DNA of 64,000 bases from Iamia sp. SCSIO 61187 (GTDB lineage Bacteria; Actinomycetota; Acidimicrobiia; Acidimicrobiales; Iamiaceae). Positions 25,150 through 32,253 of this stretch are shown in pieces. Where the stretch lies: positions 3,662,001 through 3,726,000 of the forward strand of contig NZ_CP050948.1 of assembly GCF_019443745.1 (NCBI RefSeq), in the 5' to 3' direction. The translations under genes and the position numbers were made by a program. The notes under the pieces were generated by a model that was not told where the DNA came from, searched no databases, and worked only from the letters and a program-made list of their open reading frames with translations. Position 1 is the stretch's first letter. The number at the start of each line of letters is the position of its first letter.

Positions 25150-25193
25150 ATCGTCACGGACGGCGTCCGGCGCTGCTCAGGGCCAAAGGTCCC
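25150..25193 (-). promoter_or_regulatory. Candidate promoter with DosR-like box for the multicopper oxidase
   Basis: On the minus strand GGGACCTTTGGCCC (25193-25180) matches the DosR pattern GGGAC-N4-GNCCC. A -10-like GACGAT (25155-25150) would start transcription near 25142, placing the box centre at about -44, the same geometry as the box before the globin at 9100. Confidence 0.45.
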
Positions 25194-25282
25194 GAGCGGA
25201 CGTGACTTCGGCCGCATCGGTCGCGGGGCCGCCGGGGCCGCGCCGCTGGTCGTCGGGCGGGACCGGCGTCGGGTCCCGGGGC

Positions 25283-25741
25283 TCAGGCGGGCAGCCGGCC
25301 CGGGAGGGGCCGGGGCGCGACCTCGCTCGCCGACCACCGGAACGAGAACACGTGCTTGGCCATCCCGGCCATCACCGCGGCGGCGTGGGCCTTGGCCCGC
25401 TCGGCGAGGGGACCGGCCCAGCGCTCGTCGACGCACCCCACCCAGAGCGAGTACCAGCGGTCGCAGTGCTCGCGCTCGATGGCCGCGAGGCCGTGGAGGT
25501 GCCGGTGGACGCCCATGAGGGAGCCGCGGGGGCCGTCGACCCCCAGCAGGATCGCCACCCAGTAGTCGATGAGCACCGGGATGTGCCGGGGCCAGTCGAC
25601 CTCGGCGACCTCGCCGAAGACGGGCTCGAGCAGGTCGTCGAAGACGATCTCCCGGTAGAACGACGTCACCAGGTCGCTGATGGCGCCCCGCGTCGCCAGG
25701 TCCGGCGTCTCTCCCCTCAGCGCTCCCCCGTCCGGCACCAC
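25283..25741 (-). CDS. Second truncated haemoglobin-like globin (group III type)
   Basis: About 151 residues. The pattern ISDLVTSFYREIVFDDLLEPVFGEVAEVDWPRH, then IPVLIDYWVAILLG and VHRHLHGLAAIEREHCDRWYSLW matches group III truncated globins, including the proximal His in the EREHCDRW helix. Two consecutive GTG codons (25741 and 25738) compete; TAAGGT lies six bases before the second. An inverted repeat overlaps the promoter (25751-25766). It sits upstream of the multicopper oxidase, facing the same way, and may respond to nitric oxide or oxygen. Confidence 0.86.
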   Translation of the reverse strand: MVPDGGALRGETPDLATRGAISDLVTSFYREIVFDDLLEPVFGEVAEVDWPRHIPVLIDYWVAILLGVDGPRGSLMGVHRHLHGLAAIEREHCDRWYSLWVGCVDERWAGPLAERAKAHAAAVMAGMAKHVFSFRWSASEVAPRPLPGRLPA

Positions 25742-25744
25742 CGC

Positions 25745-25766
25745 ACCTTATCTAGCAGACGCTAGA
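25745..25766 (-). promoter_or_regulatory. Globin promoter with perfect operator palindrome
   Basis: The plus strand carries TCTAGC-AGAC-GCTAGA (25751-25766), a perfect 6-4-6 inverted repeat directly upstream of the -10 element TAAGGT (minus strand, 25750-25745). A repressor bound here would block the promoter. The regulator is not encoded in the immediate neighbourhood. Confidence 0.55.
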
Positions 25767-25798
25767 GAAAGCGAGGGTCGGGCCCGGCGACCCCCCGT

Positions 25799-26926
25799 TC
25801 ACCACGGCTCGGTCCCGGCGACGGCCCGTCCGGCGGCCAGCAGGTAGGCGGGGTCGGGTCGCAGGGCGTGCTCCTGGAGGCACGCCTCGGTCATCTTGAC
25901 GGCGTGGGGCGCCCGGTTCTCGACCGCCCGGGCCACGAGCTCGGGGGGCGCCAGGGGCTCGCCCGCGGGGCTGCGGGTCACGTCCACCGGCCGGTCCGGG
26001 GTGAAGCAGGCGAGGATGCCCGCCCCGACCTGCCAGGCCGCGGCGTACACGTGGGCGACGGTCCGGGCCGGGACGTGGGGCAGCAGGGTGCGCGCCGCGA
26101 CGATCGGCGTGACCGTGTGGACCAGGGCGTCGGTCGGCGCTTCGGGGTGGGCCACGAGGGCGCGGGCGAAGGCGAGGGTCAGGTCGCCGAGCGGGTCCGG
26201 GGTCCAGGGCGGGCCGAGGGACTCGACCGCGGGGGCGAAGCCCTCGAGGCCGGCGAGGGGCTCGAAGAAAGCGCGCTCGACCGGCCCCCACGGGCCCGTG
26301 GCTCGGGGGATCCGGGCCATGGCCTCGGCGAGGGAGGCGTCGCCGTCGAGGCGGATCCGCCCCGGCAGGGGCTGGTAGGTGCCGGCCCAGAACGCCAGGC
26401 CCATCGCCAGCTCGTGGAGGGCCACCCGCGGTGGGTCGACGGCCGGCAGGGCCTCGAGGATCCGCACCGCGTGCGCCGTGCGGAGGAGGCCGTGGGTCAG
26501 GAAGCCGCCGTAGCCGTCGACCAGCCGGGGGACCCAGGTGGCCACGACCTCGGACCAGGGTGCCTCGGCCAGCTCGGCGTCGAACAGGTCGCGCCAGTCG
26601 CCCAGGCGGGACCGGTCGCCGAGGGCGGCCCGCCACGTGTCGGGGGCGTCGGCGTCGAGCCGGGCGACCCGGGGCGGGGCGGAGTGGGGCCGGTGCCGCT
26701 GGCGGTAGGCCTCCACCCACGCCACCACGAGGTCGTCGTGGCCCAGCCCGCTGAGGGCCTCGGCGCCCATGGGGCCGTGCACGGCCATCCCGGGGCCGTC
26801 GAGGAAGGCGTCCCCGGGCAGCAGCTCGAGGGCGGCCTCGAGGGCGGCGGGACGGCTGATCCCGGTCGGGTCCGCCGCCGCACGGGGGCGGGGCGGGGCG
26901 GCGGGAGAGGTGCGGGGGGCGGGCAT
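25799..26926 (-). CDS. Questin-oxidase-like protein (AflY/DUF4243 family)
   Basis: 375 residues from the ATG at 26926, which has GGAGG six bases upstream (a TTG at 26938 also lies in frame). The family pattern is seen in MAVHGPMGAEAL, DGYGGFLTHGLLRTAHAVRIL and HELAMGLAFWAGTYQPLP, where questin oxidases have conserved His and a Tyr-Gly-Gly motif. Fungal members perform a Baeyer-Villiger-type ring opening of questin; bacterial substrates are unknown. It is controlled by the adjacent TetR: two of three matching operators flank its -10 element. Confidence 0.75.
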   Translation of the reverse strand: MPAPRTSPAAPPRPRAAADPTGISRPAALEAALELLPGDAFLDGPGMAVHGPMGAEALSGLGHDDLVVAWVEAYRQRHRPHSAPPRVARLDADAPDTWRAALGDRSRLGDWRDLFDAELAEAPWSEVVATWVPRLVDGYGGFLTHGLLRTAHAVRILEALPAVDPPRVALHELAMGLAFWAGTYQPLPGRIRLDGDASLAEAMARIPRATGPWGPVERAFFEPLAGLEGFAPAVESLGPPWTPDPLGDLTLAFARALVAHPEAPTDALVHTVTPIVAARTLLPHVPARTVAHVYAAAWQVGAGILACFTPDRPVDVTRSPAGEPLAPPELVARAVENRAPHAVKMTEACLQEHALRPDPAYLLAAGRAVAGTEPW

Positions 26927-26956
26927 CGGGACCTCCAAGGGGGATGGCGCCCACAG

Positions 26957-26978
26957 GTCGTGAACGCTGGTTCACGAC
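26957..26978. promoter_or_regulatory. TetR operator O1
   Basis: GTCGTGAAC-GCTG-GTTCACGAC, a perfect 9-bp inverted repeat with 4-bp spacer, in the 5' leader just downstream of the -10 of the questin-oxidase-like gene. Confidence 0.8.
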
Positions 26979-26980
26979 GC

Positions 26981-27008
26981 ACTCTACCGTGAACCTGCGT
27001 TCACGCAA
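26981..27008 (-). promoter_or_regulatory. Promoter of questin-oxidase-like gene with operator O2 in the spacer
   Basis: On the minus strand TTGCGT (27008-27003) and TAGAGT (26986-26981) are separated by 16 bases. The spacer holds CGTGAAC-CTGC-GTTCACG (26988-27005), the same operator as O1 and O3. Binding would occlude RNA polymerase. Confidence 0.65.
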
Positions 27009-27016
27009 GGGGGTCC

Positions 27017-27616
27017 TCAGGTGCTGATGCGCCGGCCGACCTCGTCGAGCACCTGGGCCAGCCGGCGCCGCGTCGGGCGGGGGTAGCCCGGACCCGACGC
27101 GACCAGGTTGTGGACCGCCCCGGCGACGAGGAACCCGTAGGCGCCCTCGTCGAGGTCGGCGGCGACCCGGCCGAGGTCCTTCTCGGCCCGCAGGTACGCG
27201 ACCACCGTGGCCTCCAGGGCGGCGACGATGCCGGTCTCCCCCGCCGCTGCCTCGATGGCCCGGTCCAGCTCCTCCTGGCCGTGGTCGTCGTGGGCGAGGG
27301 CGATGGCGGGCGACGCCAGGAGGACCTCGGCCCACCGCCCCAGGTTCCCCCCCACCGTGCCCGTCCCCGCCGCCGCCACGACCGCCTCCAGCTCGTCGCG
27401 CAGGCGGGCCATCTCGCGCGCGATCACGGCCGCCACCAGGTCCGTGCGATCGGCGAAGACCTTGTAGGCCAGCCCCACCGAGCACCCCGCCTCCCGGGCC
27501 AGGGCCCGCATGGTCAAGGCGGCGGCGCCGTCGCGCCGGACGATGGCCTCGGCGTGGTCGACGAACCCGGCCCGCGCCGCGGCGACCTCCTCGGGGCTGC
27601 GTCGGGCCGGGCTCAT
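27017..27616 (-). CDS. TetR-family repressor of the questin-oxidase-like gene
   Basis: 199 residues. An N-terminal helix-turn-helix is clear: ALTMRALAREAGCSVGLAYKVFADRTDLVAAVIARE (about residues 31-66). The ligand domain is diverged. The ATG at 27616 is preferred over a GTG three codons upstream because TAGGGT lies exactly seven bases before it. Operator O3 abuts this -10, and O1/O2 lie between this gene and its downstream target, so the protein most likely represses itself and the oxidase gene. The ligand is unknown. Confidence 0.9.
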   Translation of the reverse strand: MSPARRSPEEVAAARAGFVDHAEAIVRRDGAAALTMRALAREAGCSVGLAYKVFADRTDLVAAVIAREMARLRDELEAVVAAAGTGTVGGNLGRWAEVLLASPAIALAHDDHGQEELDRAIEAAAGETGIVAALEATVVAYLRAEKDLGRVAADLDEGAYGFLVAGAVHNLVASGPGYPRPTRRRLAQVLDEVGRRIST

Positions 27617-27623
27617 TGCCCGC

Positions 27624-27649
27624 ACCCTACCGTGAACCTCAGTTCACGG
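27624..27649 (-). promoter_or_regulatory. tetR leaderless -10 with operator O3
   Basis: Minus-strand TAGGGT (27629-27624) is seven bases before the ATG. Directly upstream is CCGTGAAC-CTCA-GTTCACGG (27630-27649), an 8-4-8 inverted repeat of the same sequence as O1 and O2. Confidence 0.75.
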
Positions 27650-27701
27650 CCCTGACGGCGCGATGCGGGGACGTCGGGCCCGCCGGAGGAGGCACCACCG
27701 G

Positions 27702-28451
27702 TCAGGGGCAGGCGGGACCGACCTGGGGGACCGGGGAGGCGCATGCCGCCCCCGAGGCGCGGTAGCCGTCGGGGCTGGCGTGCAGAGCGATGCGCAGGTC
27801 GAGGTAGCTGGTGCCGGTGCGCAGGCGCTCAGCCCAGTAGTCGCGGCTGGCGACGTCGACGGTCACGAGGATCTCGTTGTGGTACGCCCAGCGCACCCGC
27901 ACCCGCCGCCCCTCGATCGACCCGCCGATCTGGGCGACGACCCGGTTGCGGGTGCTCTGGCTGATCCGGGTGGTCCAGTAGCGGCGGTCCGGGTCCGAAG
28001 GGGTGCGCCCCAGCAGCAGCGCGTAGGCGGCGTCGACCAGCTCGGCGTCGGTGGTGGGGCTGTTGGCGAGCAGGGCGGCCTCGAGCCGGCGGAGACCGTT
28101 GACCAGCAGGATCTGCTCCCGCCAGTAGGCGAGGTCGCCGGCCGTCGGCGTGAAGCCGCCGAAGCGCTCGTAGTAGGCCAGCACCGTCGCGTCCCGGGAC
28201 TCGACGCCGCGGGCGAGGCCGGCGACGAACGAGGTCCGTCGGGCCGGGAGCTGCGGGGCCCACGTGTCCACCTCGGCCGTCGTGGCCGGGCGGCGGGCGA
28301 AGGACGCGTGGGCCCGGCAGACGAACGCCGCCGCGTCGCTGGCGGCACACGCCTCGGGCTCGGCCGCGGCAGCGGACGGCCCGGTCCCGGTCCCCAGCAG
28401 CGCGCTGACGGTGAGGACGACGCACAGCGCCGCGGTCCACCTGCGGGTCAC
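27702..28451 (-). CDS. Secreted DUF4214-domain protein
   Basis: 249 residues. A signal peptide ends near residue 30 (GPSAAAAEPEAC). The body holds DUF4214-like repeats: AYYERFGGFTPTAGDLAYWREQI and AAYALLLGRTPSDPDRRYWTTRI, matching the YxxLLGRxPDxxGxxYW pattern. DUF4214 occurs in extracellular and surface proteins and may bind glycans or other surface proteins. GTG start with GGAGG upstream. It is divergent from a GDSL-like lipoprotein gene. Confidence 0.8.
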   Translation of the reverse strand: MTRRWTAALCVVLTVSALLGTGTGPSAAAAEPEACAASDAAAFVCRAHASFARRPATTAEVDTWAPQLPARRTSFVAGLARGVESRDATVLAYYERFGGFTPTAGDLAYWREQILLVNGLRRLEAALLANSPTTDAELVDAAYALLLGRTPSDPDRRYWTTRISQSTRNRVVAQIGGSIEGRRVRVRWAYHNEILVTVDVASRDYWAERLRTGTSYLDLRIALHASPDGYRASGAACASPVPQVGPACP

Positions 28452-28533
28452 GTGTCCTCCGTTCGCCCGGGTCGCTCGCCGGATCGACCGTACCCGACCA
28501 CCCCCTCGCCCCGGAGCCGGCGGGCGCCGTTGG

Positions 28534-28539
28534 TACTGT
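28534..28539 (+). promoter_or_regulatory. -10 element of leaderless lipoprotein gene
   Basis: TACTGT six bases before the GTG at 28546; no ribosome binding site is visible. Confidence 0.4.
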
Positions 28540-28545
28540 CCCGGG

Positions 28546-29427
28546 GTGCTGAAGGTGGGGACGCGCCCGACGATCGCGCTCAGGCTGCTGGTCGCGGGTG
28601 CGGTCCTGACCGGGCTGGTGGGCTGCCAGCCGGAGGCGCAGCTGCCCGGGCGCCACGGCGCCGCGACCCCGCCCCTCGTGTACGTCTACGGCGACAGCCT
28701 CACCCCGCTCACCGACTACCGCCAGCAGGCGGCCGCCTCCGGCTACGCCCTCGTCGGGGACAGCCAGGGCGGCTCGTGGATGTGCGGTGGCCACACCATC
28801 CCGCAGTCGGACGGAACCCGCTGGTGGCCCCGGATCGTCGAGACGATCACCGAGGTGAAGCCCGACTTCGTCGTCCTCCAGTACCAGGCCTGGGCGAACT
28901 ACGAGCTCCGCTGCGGCGGGCGGCCCGAGCAGTTCCCGTTCGACCCCGCCGACCCCGGCCGGGCCTGGCGCGTCTACCTGCAGATGTTCGTCGACGCCGC
29001 CGCGGCCGCCGGTGCCCCGACCCGGCTCGTGGTGGTCGAGTCGCCGTCGGCCCCGGCGTCGATGCCGGAGTGGGGCGAGCCCATGCGGATCATGGACCAG
29101 GCCTCCCGGGTCATGGCGGCTCGGCGACCTGAGCGCATCACCTTCGTCCCCATCCGCCACGAGACGACCATCGACGGTCGGTGGACGCCCTACGTCCCGT
29201 GCCAGCCCTACGACCCCGGCTACCGGACCGACCCGAGCGTGTCGTGCTGGGACTCCCACCGGTCCGCCGACTGGCCCGCCGGCCAGGTCCGGATCCGGTC
29301 CGGTGATCGCATCCACCACTGGTGCCCGTCGGGCAACGGGATCTGCGACGTGTCCTCCCCCGCCGGGCTGCGCATCCGCCGGGCCGTCTTCACGACCCTG
29401 AACGACCTGGTGGCCGGGCGCCGCTGA
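28546..29427 (+). CDS. SGNH/GDSL-like hydrolase lipoprotein
   Basis: 293 residues. The lipobox LTGLVGC (Cys25) marks a lipoprotein. The first block is VYVYGDSLT, the GDS motif carrying the nucleophilic Ser. Later blocks are VVLQYQAWANYE (block III Asn region) and the C-terminal HHWCPSGNGICD with a His that could complete the triad (DxxH-like). The fold resembles SGNH proteins that act on cell-wall polymers, sugar esters or lipids. GTG start chosen on the TACTGT element and lipobox. Confidence 0.75.
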   Translation: MLKVGTRPTIALRLLVAGAVLTGLVGCQPEAQLPGRHGAATPPLVYVYGDSLTPLTDYRQQAAASGYALVGDSQGGSWMCGGHTIPQSDGTRWWPRIVETITEVKPDFVVLQYQAWANYELRCGGRPEQFPFDPADPGRAWRVYLQMFVDAAAAAGAPTRLVVVESPSAPASMPEWGEPMRIMDQASRVMAARRPERITFVPIRHETTIDGRWTPYVPCQPYDPGYRTDPSVSCWDSHRSADWPAGQVRIRSGDRIHHWCPSGNGICDVSSPAGLRIRRAVFTTLNDLVAGRR

Positions 29428-29497
29428 CCGGGGCGGCCGCCTTCGTCGACGGCTGGCCCGGTCGGGCAAGATCGGCGCGGACGGAGGAGAGCTGGAC

Positions 29498-30124
29498 ATG
29501 GCCGTATCGGGTGAGGACGAGGCCCATCGGGCCCGGGTCGGGAAGGGCACCGAGCGCCCCGAGGACCTCCCGCCGGCGGGTGGGCCCATCGGGGTCGACC
29601 GCACCTTCGCGTTCGTCGACCTCTCGGGGTTCACCGCCTTCATCGAGGAGGAGGGGATCGCCGCCGCGGTCCACCTGCTCGCCCTGTTCCGCCTCGGGGC
29701 GTCCGAGGTCACCGCCCGGCGCGGCGTCCGCGTCGCCAAGTGGCTCGGCGACGGGGCCATGATCGTCGGCGTGCAGACCGGGCCCACGGTGGCGGCCGTG
29801 GCCGAGCTGATGGCGCGGGTCGGTGCCACCTCCCGCCTCCAGCTGCGGGCCGGGGTCTCCCGGGGCGACGTGATCCTCTTCCAGGGCGACGACTACATCG
29901 GCCGCGCCGTCAACATCGCCGCCCGCCTGTGCGACGTGGCCGGCCCCGGCGAGATGCTGGCCACCGAGGCCGTCGCCGACGAGGCGCCCGGCTGGGTGTG
30001 CGAGCTCGACACCCGCAGCGTGGAGCTCCGCGGCGTGGGCCAGGTCGACGGCGTCCGTGCCCTGTGCCTGGCCGAGGACGTCACCCTCCCGCCCGTGCCG
30101 GTGACCGACGGCGCCCCGGGCTGA
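29498..30124 (+). CDS. Class III adenylate/guanylate cyclase catalytic-domain protein
   Basis: 208 residues, ATG with GGAGGAG upstream. The cyclase domain covers about residues 35-190: FVDLSGFTAF (first metal Asp), RVAKWLGDGAMI (Lys and second metal Asp) and GDDYIGRAVNIAARLCDVAGPGEML (Asn and Arg of the transition-state pair). Catalytic residues all appear present, so it may make cAMP. There is no sensor domain or membrane segment; such single-domain cyclases are common in actinobacteria. Stand-alone gene before nnaR. Confidence 0.88.
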   Translation: MAVSGEDEAHRARVGKGTERPEDLPPAGGPIGVDRTFAFVDLSGFTAFIEEEGIAAAVHLLALFRLGASEVTARRGVRVAKWLGDGAMIVGVQTGPTVAAVAELMARVGATSRLQLRAGVSRGDVILFQGDDYIGRAVNIAARLCDVAGPGEMLATEAVADEAPGWVCELDTRSVELRGVGQVDGVRALCLAEDVTLPPVPVTDGAPG

Positions 30125-30158
30125 CCGCCCGCCGGGCGGTGGGACCGGACACGACAGC

Positions 30159-30185
30159 GTCACGTCGGGGCAACATCACCGAAAC
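30159..30185 (+). promoter_or_regulatory. GlnR-like box upstream of nnaR
   Basis: GTCAC-N6-GCAAC-N6-GAAAC, three half sites at 11-base spacing, matching the gTnAC/GaAAC GlnR half-site pattern. It ends 22 bases before the ATG at 30208. A similar array precedes the nitrite reductase gene. Confidence 0.5.
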
Positions 30186-30207
30186 GACGACCCGCGACCA
30201 TCGTCGG

Positions 30208-31314
30208 ATGCTGGCGCCCCTGGCCGGGTTCACGGTCGGGGTGACCGCCGACCGTCGGGCCGACGAGCAGGTCGAGCTCCTGCGCCGCCGGGGGGCCGAG
30301 GTCGTCCACGGTCCGGTGATCCGCACCCTCGCCCTGACCGACGGGGCCGCCCTGGCGGCCGCCACCGAGGCGGTCGTCGCCGACCCCCCTGACACGCTGG
30401 TCGCCCTGACCGGCGTGGGGGTCCGCTCGTGGTTCGAGGCGGCCGACGGCCACGACCGCGGCGACGCCCTGCGCGCCGCCCTGGCCGGCACGACCGTCAT
30501 CGCACGGGGTCCCAAGGCGGCCGGCGCGCTGGCGACGGTCGGTCTCGACACCACCTGGCGTGCACCCGACGAGAGCAGCGCCGAGGTCGCCGTCCACCTC
30601 GGCACGGCCCTCGGCGGACGCCGGATCGCCGTCCAGCGCGACGGGGCGGCCGAGCCCCACCTCGCTCGGGAGCTGGCCCGAGCGGGCGCCGACGTGATCG
30701 ACGTCCCCGTGTACCGCTGGGTCCTCCCCGACGACCTCCAGCCGGCCCGCTCGCTCGTCTCGGCCCTGGCCGACGGCGGCCTCGACGCGGTGACCTTCAC
30801 CTCGGCCGCCGCCATCTCCAACCTGTTCGCCATCGCCGCCGAGGCCGGGGGCGACGCCCTCGTGGGCGCGGTGCGGGCCGCTCTCCTGGGGCCGGTCCTG
30901 CCGATCTGCGTCGGGCCGGTCAGTGCCGCCCGCCTCGCCGCCCACGGCGTCGACCGCCGGGTGCACCCGGCCCGCTGGCGCCTCGGTCCCATGGTGCGGT
31001 GCCTGGCCGAGCACCTGTCCGTGCGCCGACGGACGGTGCGCATCGGCGGCCGGGACGCCGTCGTCCAGGGGACGTCGCTCGCGCTGGACGGGCTGCTGCT
31101 GGATCTCAGCCGACGTGAGGCCCAGGTGCTCACCGCCCTCGTCGACGCCGGCGGGGCGGTGGTGCCCAAGGAGCGCCTCGCTCGCACCGTGTGGGACGCC
31201 GGCACCGATCCCCACGTGGTGGAGGTGACCGTGGCCCGGCTCCGCCGCCGGATGGGACCAGCCGGGGCCGCCCTCCAGACGGTCCCCCGCCGGGGCTACC
31301 GCATCGCCGGCTGA
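30208..31314 (+). CDS. nnaR: NnaR-type regulator: uroporphyrinogen-III-synthase-like domain fused to winged helix
   Basis: 368 residues. Residues 1-270 form a HemD-like fold (FTVGVTADRRADEQVELLRRRGAEVVHGP, AVTFTSAAAISNLF, ICVGPVSAARLAAHGV). Residues 280-368 are an OmpR-type winged helix (LLLDLSRREAQVLTALVDAGG, VWDAGTDPHVVEVTVARLRRRM, TVPRRGYRIAG). This fusion is NnaR, which in Streptomyces works with GlnR on nitrate and nitrite assimilation genes. Location next to nirA and a nitrite channel supports this. A role in tetrapyrrole (siroheme) synthesis is less likely, as other sirohaem genes are absent. Confidence 0.85.
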   Translation: MLAPLAGFTVGVTADRRADEQVELLRRRGAEVVHGPVIRTLALTDGAALAAATEAVVADPPDTLVALTGVGVRSWFEAADGHDRGDALRAALAGTTVIARGPKAAGALATVGLDTTWRAPDESSAEVAVHLGTALGGRRIAVQRDGAAEPHLARELARAGADVIDVPVYRWVLPDDLQPARSLVSALADGGLDAVTFTSAAAISNLFAIAAEAGGDALVGAVRAALLGPVLPICVGPVSAARLAAHGVDRRVHPARWRLGPMVRCLAEHLSVRRRTVRIGGRDAVVQGTSLALDGLLLDLSRREAQVLTALVDAGGAVVPKERLARTVWDAGTDPHVVEVTVARLRRRMGPAGAALQTVPRRGYRIAG

Positions 31315-31327
31315 CCCCACGCGCCGA

Positions 31328-31371
31328 ACCGGTGGTCGGACCCCCATCCGGGGTGGGGTCCGACCACCGGT
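31328..31371. terminator. Bidirectional terminator between nnaR and the nitrite channel gene
   Basis: A perfect 17-bp stem, ACCGGTGGTCGGACCCC and its complement, with a 10-base loop, lies between two convergent stop codons. A diverged relative of this sequence is at 50161-50207, so it may be a repeat family used as terminator. Confidence 0.75.
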
Positions 31372-31391
31372 CCGCGACGGCGGGCGGGGGA

Positions 31392-32228
31392 CTAGGCGGG
31401 GACGGGTTCGGCCGCCGTCGCCGCGACCGGCTCGGCGACGGCCTCGGCGGGAGCGGGGACGGTCGCGGGGCGGCCGATCCAGGCGTAGCCGAGCCCGACG
31501 ATCAGCCCGCCCCCGACGACGTTGCCCGGCACGGTCCACGCCAGGTTGCGGGCCAGCTCGCCGGCGGTCGCGCTGCCCTCGAGGATGCCGAGGCCGAAGA
31601 TGGTCATGTTGGCGATCGAGTGCTCGAAGCCGGACCCGATGAAGGCGAGCAGCGCCCACCACAGCACGATCGCCTTGGCCGCGTCGGACTGGACCCGGCT
31701 GGCCATCCACAGGCCGAGGCACACGAGCATGTTGCAGAGGACCGACCGCCAGAACAGCTGGGGACCGGCGGCCGCCGCCTTGGCGGCGGCGACCGTGGCG
31801 ATGAGGTCGGCGCCGGGCCCGGTCAGGGTGCCGCCGCCGTGGACGACGGCCGCCAGGCCCAACGAGCCGACCAGGTTGCCGACGAGCGATGCGACCCAGA
31901 CGCCGCCTAGGTCGACGGCGGAGACCGTCTTGGCCCGCAGCCCCTGCAGCATCACCATGGCGTTGCCCGTGAACAGCTCGGCGCCGGCGAAGACGACCAG
32001 GGTCAGCGCCACGCCGAACACGGTGGCCTGCACGATCTTGGTGGCGGCCGAGCCGGTGGCGGCCAGCGGGGCCGAGAGGCTGATCAGCAGCACGACCGCG
32101 ATCCCGACGTAGGCGCCGGCCAGCGCCGACGACGCCAGGTAGCGGAGCGGGCTCGACCGGAGCAGCGAGGTCTTCGATGACGCCAGGGCACCGGCGTCGT
32201 CGAGGGCGACGGGAAGGGGGATGGGCAC
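31392..32228 (-). CDS. Formate/nitrite transporter family channel (NirC-like)
   Basis: 278 residues, GTG start with GAGGAG upstream. Six membrane helices are predicted. FNT signatures include LAGAYVGIAVVLLISL, VFAGAELFTGNAMVM, RSVLCNMLVCLGLWMA and GFEHSIANMTIFGLG, with the central His of FEHSIANM. The gene lies 25 bases after the nitrite reductase gene on the same strand, so it most likely imports nitrite for assimilation. The C-terminus is an Ala/Pro/Val-rich tail. Confidence 0.93.
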   Translation of the reverse strand: MPIPLPVALDDAGALASSKTSLLRSSPLRYLASSALAGAYVGIAVVLLISLSAPLAATGSAATKIVQATVFGVALTLVVFAGAELFTGNAMVMLQGLRAKTVSAVDLGGVWVASLVGNLVGSLGLAAVVHGGGTLTGPGADLIATVAAAKAAAAGPQLFWRSVLCNMLVCLGLWMASRVQSDAAKAIVLWWALLAFIGSGFEHSIANMTIFGLGILEGSATAGELARNLAWTVPGNVVGGGLIVGLGYAWIGRPATVPAPAEAVAEPVAATAAEPVPA

Positions 32229-32253
32229 GGTGGTCTCCTCAGGGGTGGGGGTC

